NCBI RefSeq assembly: GCF_025822605.1
Contig: NZ_JACKTY010000012.1
Span: forward strand, 436,635 to 500,634
From: Mycolicibacterium komossense
GTDB lineage: Bacteria; Actinomycetota; Actinomycetes; Mycobacteriales; Mycobacteriaceae
Length of the DNA: 64,000 bases
Reading direction: 5' to 3'
The first letter of the stretch is position 1, and every line of letters starts with the position of its first letter. Of the stretch, positions 12,166 through 20,657 are shown one piece after another. Both the position numbers and the translations under genes were made by a program. The notes below the pieces were generated by a model. That model was not told the DNA's origin and made no database searches. It saw only the letters and a program-made list of their open reading frames with translations.

Positions 12166-12880
12166 TTCTCGGCCTGATGACCGCTCCGGCAGCCAGCTGA
12201 AGGCCGTGCTGTGGGATATGGACGGCACCCTGGTCGATTCCGAAAAGCTCTGGGACATCTCGATGCACGCCCTGTACGCCCGACTCGGCGGGGTGATGAC
12301 GCCCGAGCTGCGGGAAGCGTCCGTCGGTGGATCGGCCGGCAGCGTGATCCGGCTGATCTACGACGATCTCGGCCTCGACCTCGATCCGGAGGCGATGGCC
12401 GAGTCGGCGGACTGGCTGCACGACTACACCGGCGAGCTGTTCGAACGGGGGTTGCCGTGGTGCGGGGGCGCCCGCGAGATGCTCGATGCCCTCTCCGCCG
12501 CGGGGGTGCCGATGGCGCTGGTGACCAACACCCGCCGGGAACTCACCGAGCGGGCTCTGAACACCATTGGCAGGCATTACTTTTCGGTGACTGTCTGCGG
12601 TGACGAAGTCGAGCACGCCAAACCGGCGCCCGATATCTATCGGCGGGCGGCCGAGTTGCTGGGCTTCGAACCGGAGCAGTGCCTGGCCGTTGAGGATTCG
12701 GTCACCGGCGCCGCCGCGGCGGAGGGAGCGGGATGCCCAGTGCTGGTGGTGCCCAACGAAGTCGTGGTGCCGGGCAGCCCGCGGCGTAGGCACGAGAACT
12801 CGCTGAGTGATCTCGATGTGGACGACCTGCGGACGATTTTCGCGCAGCTGGGCACTCTGGTCGACGAACGCACCGGCTGA
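12158..12880 (+). CDS. HAD-superfamily hydrolase (phosphatase / beta-phosphoglucomutase-like)
   Basis: 240-residue haloacid-dehalogenase hydrolase. Motif I 'DMDGTLVD' supplies the nucleophile Asp20 and the acid-base Asp22. Motif II is 'LVTNT'. The motif III Lys is in 'HAKPAPDIYRRAAELLG', and motif IV is 'AVEDSVTGAAAA'. The insertion between motif I and II is an alpha-helical C1 cap, as in phosphoglycolate phosphatase and beta-phosphoglucomutase. The substrate cannot be told from sequence; a small phosphorylated sugar or metabolite is typical. The start at 12158 sits about 20 residues before motif I. Longer in-frame starts would add a Cys/Ser/Arg-rich stretch that looks non-coding. It lies between metH and glcP. 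Confidence 0.9.
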   Translation: MFDSRPDDRSGSQLKAVLWDMDGTLVDSEKLWDISMHALYARLGGVMTPELREASVGGSAGSVIRLIYDDLGLDLDPEAMAESADWLHDYTGELFERGLPWCGGAREMLDALSAAGVPMALVTNTRRELTERALNTIGRHYFSVTVCGDEVEHAKPAPDIYRRAAELLGFEPEQCLAVEDSVTGAAAAEGAGCPVLVVPNEVVVPGSPRRRHENSLSDLDVDDLRTIFAQLGTLVDERTG

Positions 12881-12977
12881 GCACTCAAACACGGGAGCCC
12901 GATACGGCCCGTAAGGCGCTTGGACTGTGCAATCGTTGTGAGAGACACAGACGCAGCGTTGCGGAAAGAAGGACGCC

Positions 12978-14447
12978 ATGGCCGGCCAGGGGCCCGTAGA
13001 CAACAGTCCGTCAGCCATCACCGACGAGGATTTCTCCTCCGGTAAGACCGCGATCCGGATCGCTTCCGTGGCAGCCCTGGGCGGCCTGCTGTTCGGTTAC
13101 GACAGCGCGGTCATCAATGGGGCGGTGGATTCGATCCAGGCGGACTTCAACATCGGTAACGCCGAACTCGGTTTTGCCGTCGCCTCAGCGCTGCTCGGCG
13201 CCGCCGTGGGCGCGATGTCCGCGGGCCGGATCGCCGACAAGATCGGCCGCATCGCGGTGATGAAGATCGCCGCGGCGTTCTTCCTGGTCAGTGCGATCGG
13301 TACGGCGTTGTCTCCCAACGTCGAGTTGATCGTCCTGTTCCGGATCGTCGGCGGTATCGGCGTGGGGGTGGCGTCGGTGATCGCCCCGGCTTACATCGCC
13401 GAAACCTCCCCGCCGAGCATCAGGGGGCGCCTCGGGTCGTTGCAACAGCTGGCCATCGTGTTGGGCATTTTCTTGTCGTTCGTGGTCAACTGGGTGCTGC
13501 AACGCATCGCCGGCGGGCCCGGCAAAGATCTGTGGCTGGGCATGGAAGCCTGGCGGTGGATGTTCCTGGTGATGGCGATCCCGGCCCTGGTGTACGGCTC
13601 GCTGGCGTTCACCATCCCCGAGTCGCCGCGGTATCTGGTTGCCAGCCACAAGATTCCGGAGGCCCGCAAGGTGCTCTCCACACTGCTGGGCCAGAAGAAC
13701 CTGGAAATCACCATCTCGCGGATCAGGGAAACCCTTGAGCGCGAGGACAAGCCGTCCTGGAAGGATCTCAAGAAGCCGACCGGCGGCATCTACGGCATCG
13801 TCTGGGTCGGCCTCGGTCTGTCGGTCTTCCAGCAGTTCGTCGGCATCAACGTGATCTTCTACTACTCGAACGTGCTGTGGCAGGCGGTCGGTTTCGATGC
13901 CGACCAGTCCGCCATCTACACCGTCATCACCTCGGTGATCAACGTTCTGACCACGTTGATCGCCATTGCATTGATCGACAAGATCGGCCGCAAGCCGCTC
14001 CTGCTCGTCGGTTCCACCGGGATGGCGATCACGCTGATCACGATGGCCGTCATCTTCGCCAACGCGACACTCGGGCCGGACGGAAAGCCCAGCCTGCCCG
14101 GCACAGCCGGAGTCATCGCGCTCATCGCCGCGAACCTCTTCGTCGTCGCGTTCGGTATGTCGTGGGGACCGGTCGTGTGGGTGTTGCTCGGCGAGATGTT
14201 CCCCAATCGGATCCGGGCGGCCGCGCTGGGGTTGGCCGCGGCCGGTCAGTGGGCAGCCAACTGGCTGATCACGGTGACGTTCCCCGGCCTGCGTGAGCAC
14301 CTCGGCCTGGCCTACGGGTTCTACGGGCTGTGCGCCATCCTGTCCGGCATCTTCGTGTGGAAGTGGGTCATGGAGACCAAGGGCGTGTCGCTGGAGGACA
14401 TGCACTCCGAGGTACTCCAGGAGAAGACACCGCATGCCACGGCCTGA
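12978..14447 (+). CDS. glcP: sugar porter family MFS transporter, probable glucose permease
   Basis: 489-residue, 12-helix major facilitator of the sugar porter family. Signatures are 'GGLLFGYDSAVINGA' in helix 1, 'GRIADKIGR' in loop 2-3, 'PESPRYL' before the central loop, 'QQFVGINVIFYYS' in helix 7, and 'GMSWGPVVWVLLGEMFPNRIRA' in helix 10-11. The helix-7 QQ motif is the hexose-binding element. M. smegmatis GlcP (MSMEG_4187), a glucose/H+ symporter, is encoded near metH and hisE/hisG as here, which supports the name. ATG 12978 follows an AGAAGGA ribosome site. The assignment of glucose over other hexoses is by homology and context. Confidence 0.85.
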   Translation: MAGQGPVDNSPSAITDEDFSSGKTAIRIASVAALGGLLFGYDSAVINGAVDSIQADFNIGNAELGFAVASALLGAAVGAMSAGRIADKIGRIAVMKIAAAFFLVSAIGTALSPNVELIVLFRIVGGIGVGVASVIAPAYIAETSPPSIRGRLGSLQQLAIVLGIFLSFVVNWVLQRIAGGPGKDLWLGMEAWRWMFLVMAIPALVYGSLAFTIPESPRYLVASHKIPEARKVLSTLLGQKNLEITISRIRETLEREDKPSWKDLKKPTGGIYGIVWVGLGLSVFQQFVGINVIFYYSNVLWQAVGFDADQSAIYTVITSVINVLTTLIAIALIDKIGRKPLLLVGSTGMAITLITMAVIFANATLGPDGKPSLPGTAGVIALIAANLFVVAFGMSWGPVVWVLLGEMFPNRIRAAALGLAAAGQWAANWLITVTFPGLREHLGLAYGFYGLCAILSGIFVWKWVMETKGVSLEDMHSEVLQEKTPHATA

Positions 14448-14721
14448 CTCGTGCGACTGACTGCCGAGCGCCAGCTCTGACAGCACGAATTCGTCTGCTG
14501 CCCTGGTGGTTCGGCGGTCGGCGATGATGGCGCCGACACTGTGGTCGGCCCCCGTTGCTGAGTTCAACCTGCTGAACACCTTCGAGTTCGGTGAAGCGGC
14601 CCGATCTTGATTGACCGGAGAATCGGCCGGGAGTATCACGGAATGAGGAGTTCGAGGGCGAGTTCCGCCAGGCGCCGCCGGGCTGAGCGACGGCGCGTCA
14701 GTCGAGCAGCCGGAGGCGATC

Positions 14722-15033
14722 GTGAGCCCCAACCGTGTGAAGCCGCTCGCCGCGGCTGTAGGTCTCGGTGCTGTCGCGGTGGCGTTGGCCATCAGTCTCG
14801 ACGCAGGCGGCGGTCCGCCGGTGCACCCGGTCGCCGGCGGGTCCGGTGACTCGGCCACGGGTACATCGTTCGTCGAGCCGACCGTCCCGGTGATGTCGAT
14901 CGACCCGACCAACATGAGCATGGGGTCCACCGTGACGGCGGCGCCGGCTACATCCCTGGCCACGTCGATGGCGTCACCCACGTTCAAGGCATCGCCGGAG
15001 CCGGGCTGCGTCAACAACGGTCAGTGCCCCTGA
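14722..15033 (+). CDS. small exported Thr/Ser/Pro-rich protein
   Basis: 103-residue protein of unknown function. A short basic N-terminus ('MSPNRVK') precedes a hydrophobic stretch (about residues 8-26, '[19 protein letters not shown]') that serves as a signal peptide or anchor. The rest is low-complexity Thr/Ser/Pro/Met, ending in '[10 protein letters not shown]' with two cysteines that could form a disulphide. The GTG start at 14722 follows CGGAGG. It stands 44 bases upstream of hisE on the same strand but has no evident link to histidine synthesis. The 274 bases upstream (14448-14721) hold no recognisable gene. Confidence 0.6.
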   Translation: MSPNRVKPLAAAVGLGAVAVALAISLDAGGGPPVHPVAGGSGDSATGTSFVEPTVPVMSIDPTNMSMGSTVTAAPATSLATSMASPTFKASPEPGCVNNGQCP

Positions 15034-15077
15034 CAGCAGCCCTGAACGGAAACCTGAGTGACGGCGCTGCGGGCCGC

Positions 15078-15359
15078 ATGAAACAATCGCAAGCCGTGAA
15101 GACCTTCGAGGAATTGTTCGCCGAACTGGGCGAACGTGCCCGGACCCGGCCCGCGGGCAGCGGGACCGTCGCCGCTCTGGACGCCGGGGTGCATACTCTC
15201 GGCAAAAAGATCCTCGAAGAGGCCGGCGAAGTATGGATCGCCGCCGAACACGAGAGCGACGACGAGCTGGCCGGGGAGATCAGTCAGCTGCTGTACTGGA
15301 CGCAGGTGCTGATGATCGCGCGCGGCCTGACCCTCGACGACGTGTACGGGAAGCTGTGA
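15078..15359 (+). CDS. hisE: phosphoribosyl-ATP pyrophosphatase
   Basis: 93-residue all-alpha NTP pyrophosphohydrolase (MazG-like fold) catalysing the second step of histidine synthesis, PR-ATP to PR-AMP plus diphosphate. '[18 protein letters not shown]' and '[17 protein letters not shown]' carry the acidic Mg-binding residues. The length matches mycobacterial HisE, which begins M-[KQ]-QS-x-AVKTFE, so I start at ATG 15078 and reject the longer frame from 15024. The stop is 2 bases from the hisG start, so hisE-hisG form an operon. Confidence 0.96.
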   Translation: MKQSQAVKTFEELFAELGERARTRPAGSGTVAALDAGVHTLGKKILEEAGEVWIAAEHESDDELAGEISQLLYWTQVLMIARGLTLDDVYGKL

Positions 15360-15361
15360 GT

Positions 15362-16213
15362 ATGTTGCGCGTCGCGGTCCCCAACAAGGGGGCATTGAGT
15401 GAGTCGGCCGCCGAGATCCTGTCCGAAGCCGGGTACCGTCGCCGTCGCGACCCCAAGGACCTGACCGTCGTCGACCCGGCCAACAACGTGGAGTTCTTCT
15501 TCCTGCGGCCCAAGGACATCGCCATCTACGTCGGGTCGGGTGAGTTGGACTTCGGGATCACCGGACGCGACCTTGCGGCCGAATCCGACGCCCCCATCCA
15601 GGAGCGCCTCGCGCTGGGCTTCGGCTCGTCGACGTTCCGCTACGCGGCCCCGGCCGGTCGGGACTGGGCCACCGCCGACCTCGGCGGGCGGCGGATTGCC
15701 ACCGCCTACCCGAACCTGGTGCGAAAAGATCTGGCGGCCAGAGGTATCGACGCCACGGTCATCCGACTCGACGGCGCGGTGGAGATCTCGGTGCAGCTCG
15801 GCCTGGCCGATGTCATCGCCGACATCGTCGGAACCGGCCGCACCCTCGGCCTGCACGGACTGGTGGCCTTCGGTGAGGCGCTGTGTGATTCGGAGGCCGT
15901 GCTGATCGAACGTGCCGAGCCCGATGTCCAGACCGCAGCTGCGCGTGACCAACTCGCCGGCCGCGTGCAGGGCGTCGTCTTCGGGCAGCAGTATCTGATG
16001 CTCGACTATGACTGCCCCCGGTCGGTGCTGGACGCGGCCACCAAGGTCACCCCGGGGCTGGAGTCGCCGACGATCGCCCCGCTCGCCGACCCCGACTGGG
16101 TGGCCGTCCGGGCACTGGTGCCACGCAAGATCGTGAACTCCATCATGGACGAGCTCGCCGCGATCGGCGCCAAGGCGATTCTGGCCTCCGACATCCGCTT
16201 CTGTCGCTTCTGA
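15362..16213 (+). CDS. hisG: ATP phosphoribosyltransferase, long form
   Basis: 283-residue first enzyme of histidine synthesis, condensing ATP with PRPP. '[14 protein letters not shown]' opens the periplasmic-binding-like fold. '[14 protein letters not shown]' and '[14 protein letters not shown]' (the PRPP loop) follow. The C-terminal ~75 residues form the ferredoxin-like domain that binds histidine in hexameric long-form enzymes ('[26 protein letters not shown]'). It needs no HisZ. Feedback inhibition by histidine is therefore expected. It lies directly after hisE with a 2-base gap. Confidence 0.97.
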   Translation: MLRVAVPNKGALSESAAEILSEAGYRRRRDPKDLTVVDPANNVEFFFLRPKDIAIYVGSGELDFGITGRDLAAESDAPIQERLALGFGSSTFRYAAPAGRDWATADLGGRRIATAYPNLVRKDLAARGIDATVIRLDGAVEISVQLGLADVIADIVGTGRTLGLHGLVAFGEALCDSEAVLIERAEPDVQTAAARDQLAGRVQGVVFGQQYLMLDYDCPRSVLDAATKVTPGLESPTIAPLADPDWVAVRALVPRKIVNSIMDELAAIGAKAILASDIRFCRF

Positions 16214-16282
16214 ACTAGGCCCGCGCTTGGCAGTTCGCGGTGTTAGCGTCCTGTAGGACACCACTGCGGTCGGAAGGCTGTC

Positions 16283-16780
16283 ATGCATTACGTGCTTCTC
16301 GCTCTGCTGTTCGCATTACTGATCGGATTCATCGCGGGCCTGCGCGCCATGACGCCGCTGGCCGTTCTGGCGTGGGGCGCGATGCTCGGTTGGATAAACC
16401 TTGCCGGTGTCCCGCACGGAGCGTGGTCCGCCTGGCTCGGCAGCATCGTCGCCGTGGTCATCCTGAGCATCCTTGCCATCGGTGAGCTTGTCACCGACCA
16501 GTTGCCCAAGACGCCGAGTCGCACGGTGCCGGCGCAGTTCGGTGCGCGGATCGTCATCGGTGCGCTGGCGGGCGCGGTGATCGGCACCCCCTTCGGCCAT
16601 ATCTTCAGCGCCATCGGAGCGGGCATCATCGGTGCGGTGCTCGGCACCCTCGGCGGGTCGGCCGGCCGCGGTTTCCTGGCCGCGAAGTTCGGTAAGGATC
16701 TACCCGCCGCCTTGATCGAAGACGCCGTCGCGGTCATCGGCGGATTCGTCATCGTGTACCTCGCCGGGGCGAGTTTGTAG
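16283..16780 (+). CDS. DUF4126 family membrane protein
   Basis: 165-residue integral membrane protein with about four to five hydrophobic helices and small-residue-rich segments ('GALAGAVIGTPFG', 'GAGIIGAVLGTLGG'). It resembles the conserved mycobacterial Rv2120c, which likewise neighbours hisG. The function is unknown. The ATG at 16283 is preceded by GGAAGG, and its stop shares one base with the GTG of the next gene, so the two are co-translated. An imperfect palindrome GTCCTGTAGGAC lies just upstream at 16249-16260. Confidence 0.75.
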   Translation: MHYVLLALLFALLIGFIAGLRAMTPLAVLAWGAMLGWINLAGVPHGAWSAWLGSIVAVVILSILAIGELVTDQLPKTPSRTVPAQFGARIVIGALAGAVIGTPFGHIFSAIGAGIIGAVLGTLGGSAGRGFLAAKFGKDLPAALIEDAVAVIGGFVIVYLAGASL

Positions 16781-18153
16781 TGGCCCGGCATTTCGATGCG
16801 ATCATCGTCGGTGCGGGCCAGGCCGGGCCACCACTGGCGGGCAGGCTGACCAGCGCCGGGCAGACCGTCGCCGTCATCGAACGCAAACTGGTCGGCGGCA
16901 CCTGCGTCAACTACGGCTGCATTCCCACCAAGACCCTGGTGGCCAGTGCGCACACGGCGCACACCGCGCGTCGCGGAGCCGAATACGGCATCGGCACAGG
17001 CGATATCACCGTCGACATGGCGGTTGTCAAGGCCCGCAAGGACAAGATCGTCCTCGGTGACCGCAGTGGCGTTGAATCGTGGATCGAGGGCATGGACGGT
17101 GCCACGCTCATCCGCGGACACGCCAGGTTCAGCGGTCCGAAGACCATCGTCATCGACGACGACGAGACCATCACCGCCGACAAGATCTTCCTCAACACCG
17201 GCGGGCGCGCAGTCGTGCCCAACATTCCTGGCCTCGACGACATCGACTATCTGACGAATGTCGGTGTGCTCGAACTCGACGTGGTGCCAACACATCTGGT
17301 CATCGTCGGCGGTAGCTATATCGCACTGGAGTTCGCTCAGATGTACCGCCGGTTCGGTGCCCAGGTCACCGTCGTCGAGAAGGGGCCGCGGCTGACGTCG
17401 CGCGAAGACGAGGACACCTCCGCGGCCATCAAAGACATTCTCGAGGCCGAGGGCATCACAGTCGTCCTCGGTGCGACGGGCCTGCGGGTGGCCAAGCACG
17501 CGGGAGGTTTCGCCCTCACCCCGGTTGACGGCGCCGACCCGATCATCGGCTCGCACCTATTGGTGGCAACGGGACGCCAACCCAACACCGACGATCTCGG
17601 CCTGGTCGCGGCGGGTGTCGAGACCGACGCCCGCGGTTACGTCAAGACCGACGACCAACTGCGCACCAACGTTGAGGGCGTCTGGGCGATGGGGGACTGC
17701 AACGGCAAAGGAGCCTTCACGCACACCTCGTGGAACGATTACGAGATCGTGGCGGCCAATCTGCTCGACGACGACCCCCGGCGGGTCTCCGATCGCGTCC
17801 CCGCCTATGCGCTCTATATCGACCCGCCGCTGGGCCGGGCCGGGCTCACGGTCGACGACGTCCGCAGGTCCGGCCGCAAGGCACTGGTCGCCAAACGGCC
17901 GATGACCAGGGTCGGTCGCGCGGTGGAAAAAGGTGAGACGCAAGGCTTTATGAAGGTCGTCGTCGACGCCGAGACCAAGGAGATCCTCGGCGCGGCGATC
18001 CTCGGTGTCGGTGGCGACGAGGTCATCCACTGCATCATCGACGTGATGACCGCGAAACTGCCTTACACCGCGATCTCGCGCACCATGCACATCCACCCGA
18101 CGGTCAGCGAGCTCGTCCCGACGCTGCTGCAGGAGCTCGCACCGCTGGAGTAG
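16780..18153 (+). CDS. MerA-like FAD-dependent pyridine nucleotide-disulphide oxidoreductase
   Basis: 457 residues of the class I disulphide oxidoreductase family. The FAD dinucleotide motif is 'IIVGAGQAGPPLAG' (residues 8-21). The redox pair lies in 'GGTCVNYGCIPTKT'. The NAD(P) motif is 'LVIVGGSYIALEFA', and the second FAD contact is 'VEGVWAMGDC'. The dimer-interface His is in 'HIHPTVSEL'. There is no N-terminal heavy-metal domain and no C-terminal vicinal Cys pair as in true mercuric reductase, so the substrate is probably a small disulphide, quinone or other acceptor and not Hg(II). The GTG at 16780 overlaps the preceding stop by one base. Confidence 0.88.
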   Translation: MARHFDAIIVGAGQAGPPLAGRLTSAGQTVAVIERKLVGGTCVNYGCIPTKTLVASAHTAHTARRGAEYGIGTGDITVDMAVVKARKDKIVLGDRSGVESWIEGMDGATLIRGHARFSGPKTIVIDDDETITADKIFLNTGGRAVVPNIPGLDDIDYLTNVGVLELDVVPTHLVIVGGSYIALEFAQMYRRFGAQVTVVEKGPRLTSREDEDTSAAIKDILEAEGITVVLGATGLRVAKHAGGFALTPVDGADPIIGSHLLVATGRQPNTDDLGLVAAGVETDARGYVKTDDQLRTNVEGVWAMGDCNGKGAFTHTSWNDYEIVAANLLDDDPRRVSDRVPAYALYIDPPLGRAGLTVDDVRRSGRKALVAKRPMTRVGRAVEKGETQGFMKVVVDAETKEILGAAILGVGGDEVIHCIIDVMTAKLPYTAISRTMHIHPTVSELVPTLLQELAPLE

Positions 18154-18214
18154 CGGAGGACTTCTTCTTCGCTGACGACTTCAACGACGCAGGTCGAACG
18201 GAAGCCTGTGACTC

Positions 18215-18826
18215 TCAGTCTGTGGCGGCGACCAGAGCCCGACCGGCGACGAACTGGCGAGCCACGACGGCGACCCGCCCGCCGAGATGTCGGCAGGTAG
18301 CGACGTCGGCGGGATGAACCCCGTCAGGGTCGACGTCCACATCCGTTGCGGCACCGGCGCCCAGCCAGAAGCCGAGTCGATTGAGGTCGTGCTCAGTGCC
18401 CGCCGCGCTGTTCCAGCCCGCGCCGAGGCCGAGGTTCACCCAGTGCATGTGGTGCTGCGCAGCGAAAACCGCCAGCGACACCAGTGCCTGCAGCTTGTCG
18501 CCGGCCTTCGCTCCGGAGTTGGTGAATCCCGCGCCGACCTTGTCGCGCCAGGCGCCGGTCAGGCACCGCCGTCCGGTCCGCTCAGCAAACGTCTGGAAAC
18601 CTGCCGACACGTTCCCCATATAGGTGGCGCTGCCGAAGATGATGCCGTCGGCGTCGTCGAGGATGTCCCAGTCGGCATCGGTGATCGTGTCCACGGCGAT
18701 GAGGTCGACGTGTGTGCCCGCGTCCCGGGCGCCGCTGGCGACGGCGCCGGCCAGGGTGGCGGTGTGGCCGAAACCGGAGTGGTAGGCGATGGCGATCGTC
18801 GGCTCGCCAAAAGTGTTGTCAAGCAT
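18215..18826 (-). CDS. flavodoxin / NADPH-dependent FMN reductase family protein
   Basis: About 203 residues with a flavodoxin fold. The phosphate loop for FMN is in 'IAYHSGFGHTATLAGAV', and a second FMN loop is 'FGSATYMGNVSAGFQTF'. WrbA-like and related proteins reduce quinones or other acceptors with NAD(P)H. Three ATG codons run in tandem (18832, 18829, 18826); the last is 6 bases after GAAGGA and is chosen. The gene start overlaps the stop of the AHSA1 gene, making it the third cistron of an ArsR-AHSA1-flavodoxin operon. A longer frame from 18979 is the complement of coding sequence and is not used. Confidence 0.85.
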   Translation of the reverse strand: MLDNTFGEPTIAIAYHSGFGHTATLAGAVASGARDAGTHVDLIAVDTITDADWDILDDADGIIFGSATYMGNVSAGFQTFAERTGRRCLTGAWRDKVGAGFTNSGAKAGDKLQALVSLAVFAAQHHMHWVNLGLGAGWNSAAGTEHDLNRLGFWLGAGAATDVDVDPDGVHPADVATCRHLGGRVAVVARQFVAGRALVAATD

Positions 18827-19361
18827 CATCATTCCTTCGGTGGGTAGATTCCTTCTGGGAGTAGATCGAGGTGGCAACTTCCTGATAGCGGGTCGACCAG
18901 TCGGGCACCGGCTCGCCGGCCAGGTATGCCACCAGCCGGTCCAGATAGGCGTGCGTTCCGGGACGGAAGCCGCCGGCATTTCGCACGCCGAGGCCGCGAT
19001 GGGTGAACCGCAGTCGGGTGCCCGGGGGATTTGAGTCGTCCGGGTTCAACTCGTAGCGCACCACGCTCGGGGTCTCGAGAATCCTTTGCTTCCAGACATG
19101 TTCGAAGATGTGCGGCGGATCCCACACGGTGATGTCGCCCGTCATCCGCTTGTTGTCGGCTGCGAACGGTGGGCCGTCGGGGATCATCGTGATCTGTCCG
19201 CCCTCACGGGCGTCGATCGTGGTCACACCCATCCACCTCGCGCGTTCCGCGGGGTCGGTGATCGCCGCCCACACCGACTCGATGGGATAGGGCAACCACC
19301 GCTCGAACGTCAGGATCGCGAGCTCGCCTTCGATGGTGAGCCGTCCCGCAGATCCGGTCAT
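18819..19361 (-). CDS. SRPBCC / AHSA1 domain protein
   Basis: 180-residue START-like protein. 'FERWLPYPIESVWAAITDPAERARWMG' is the signature N-terminal strand-helix. 'GDITVWDPPHIFEHVW' is mid-domain, and 'TRLRFTHRGLGVRNAGGFRPGTHAYLDRLVAYLAG' ends the fold with its long C-terminal helix. The hydrophobic cavity of this fold binds lipids or other small molecules; no ligand can be inferred. It is translationally coupled on both sides, by a 4-base overlap with the ArsR gene upstream and an overlap with the flavodoxin gene downstream. ArsR-AHSA1 pairs are widespread in actinobacteria. Confidence 0.88.
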   Translation of the reverse strand: MTGSAGRLTIEGELAILTFERWLPYPIESVWAAITDPAERARWMGVTTIDAREGGQITMIPDGPPFAADNKRMTGDITVWDPPHIFEHVWKQRILETPSVVRYELNPDDSNPPGTRLRFTHRGLGVRNAGGFRPGTHAYLDRLVAYLAGEPVPDWSTRYQEVATSIYSQKESTHRRNDDA

Positions 19362-19681
19362 GGTTGCTTCCTCTCACCGTGTTTGGCCGCCAGGTGTTTC
19401 TCCAACGCATCGAGATGGGCGGTCCAGTGCTTGCGGTACTGCTCGATCCAGGTGTCGATCTCGACGAGGCCGTCGGCACGCAGCGCGTAGATGCGTCGCT
19501 GAGCGTCCGCCCTGACTTCCACCAGCCCAACCTCGCGCAGCACTCGCAGATGCCGAGACACCGTCGGCTGTGTCAATCCGGGCAGTGTCGCGACCAAATC
19601 TCCTGCGGTGCACTCTCCGTCGGCCAGCGCATCCAGCAAGGCTCGTCGATGCGGCTCGGCGACGGCTTCGAAAACATCCAT
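19358..19681 (-). CDS. ArsR-family winged-helix repressor
   Basis: 107 residues. The DNA-binding core is 'EPHRRALLDALADGECTAGDLVATLPGLTQPTVSRHLRVLREVGLVEV'. The wing is 'RIYALRADGLVEID', with a C-terminal dimer helix. There is no CxC metal site, so it is not a classical arsenic sensor; members paired with AHSA1 proteins probably sense an organic ligand. I start at ATG 19681 (ribosome site GAGG). The ATG at 19702 would give 7 more residues but would overlap the promoter-like palindrome immediately upstream. First gene of a three-gene operon, probably autorepressed. Confidence 0.85.
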   Translation of the reverse strand: MDVFEAVAEPHRRALLDALADGECTAGDLVATLPGLTQPTVSRHLRVLREVGLVEVRADAQRRIYALRADGLVEIDTWIEQYRKHWTAHLDALEKHLAAKHGERKQP

Positions 19682-19702
19682 GACCTCAGTATGCACTGCC
19701 AT

Positions 19703-19726
19703 CTATATAGACGCAATTACATATAG
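19703..19726. promoter_or_regulatory. probable ArsR operator / promoter
   Basis: CTATAT (19703-19708) and ATATAG (19721-19726) form an inverted repeat with a 12-base spacer. It is strikingly AT-rich in a high-GC context and lies 21 bases upstream of the chosen ArsR start. On the minus strand it contains a TATATA -10-like element. Autoregulation is the usual arrangement for ArsR proteins; binding is not shown. Confidence 0.5.
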
Positions 19727-19862
19727 CGGGACCCGTCTACGGCGAAGCCCGTGCCCAGCTTCGTGGTCGGTGGCGGCTGTGCGCGGCTCGAGGGCCAACG
19801 CGGCGGGGTCAGCGGGGGAGTCTGCTCGGTACGGGACGGCGCAGTCTCGACCAGACCGCTCG

Positions 19863-20657
19863 TCAGCGGCGCTGCACCAGCAAGGTCTGTGCGGTGGTGC
19901 CGATGAAGCCGTCGCGATCGAAGATCTCGGCGGTGGTCACCCCGATGCCGTCAGGTCCAATCGACCCACGTGCCCGCACGGCGAAGTCGTTGCCGCGCGG
20001 TAAGCGGTGCAGGTGCAACGCGGTGTCGGTGTTCATGAACACGTACTCATTCGGATCCAGTGCCGCGCCAACGCCATTGGCGGAATCGACCACGAGTGCG
20101 AGCCGCTGCACTTCGGTGGTGGATTCCGCGTCGACCAGCGGCAGCAGCGGACTCATCCAGGCCACCGATGCACCGTTGTCGGTGCCCCGCTGCCCGCGCC
20201 ACTCGATGGACTCCAGATAACCCGGTGCACCCTGCCAACTGTGCGTGTCGGACTCTGGTGTCCCCTCGGTGATCGGGGGATGCCGGTCGGCGGCGACAGC
20301 GGCGGTGTCGCTGGGCGCCAACAGCCAGGCCGACAGCGTCGCGACCGACCGCCACTCACCGTTCGGGCGCTGCGCGGACATCTCGGCGTTGTGCAACGAG
20401 ATGCGCGCACCCGGTCGCTGGACCCAGGACCGCACCCGCACCGGAGCCACCGGAATCGCGCCGAGGATATCGAGCAACAGTCGGCCGACCCGCTGCCCGG
20501 ATTCGGCAGCCTGCTCCTCAATGAGCTTGGTCATCAGGGCCAGCGGCGGCGAGCCGTGTTGAATGCTCGAATCCCAGTTACTTGCAGTGTATTTCGTACT
20601 GTCGAAGACCTGATCATCATCGACAGAGGGTAACCGGCGGTAGTAGGGCTGGGTCAT
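19863..20657 (-). CDS. acyl-CoA thioesterase-like protein (double hotdog)
   Basis: 264-residue protein with the TesB/4HBT_3-type double hotdog layout. 'SIQHGSPPLALMTKLIEE' is in the first helix, 'VRVRSWVQRPGARISLHNAEM' is a central strand, and 'YVFMNTDTALHLHRLPRGNDFAVRARGSIGPDGIGVTTAEIFDRDGFIGTTAQTLLV' is the second hotdog, ending in the typical 'G-T-x-Q-x-LLV'. It would hydrolyse acyl-CoA in the cytosol; the chain length is unknown. Its ATG overlaps the stop of the upstream RecB-like gene (ATGA), so both are expressed together although no functional link is obvious. Confidence 0.8.
   Translation of the reverse strand: MTQPYYRRLPSVDDDQVFDSTKYTASNWDSSIQHGSPPLALMTKLIEEQAAESGQRVGRLLLDILGAIPVAPVRVRSWVQRPGARISLHNAEMSAQRPNGEWRSVATLSAWLLAPSDTAAVAADRHPPITEGTPESDTHSWQGAPGYLESIEWRGQRGTDNGASVAWMSPLLPLVDAESTTEVQRLALVVDSANGVGAALDPNEYVFMNTDTALHLHRLPRGNDFAVRARGSIGPDGIGVTTAEIFDRDGFIGTTAQTLLVQRR

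Noticed and set aside
13185..15017. 610-codon minus-strand frame opposite glcP and the small exported gene
   Set aside because: Typical high-GC antisense shadow; no domain, and it crosses two unrelated plus-strand genes.
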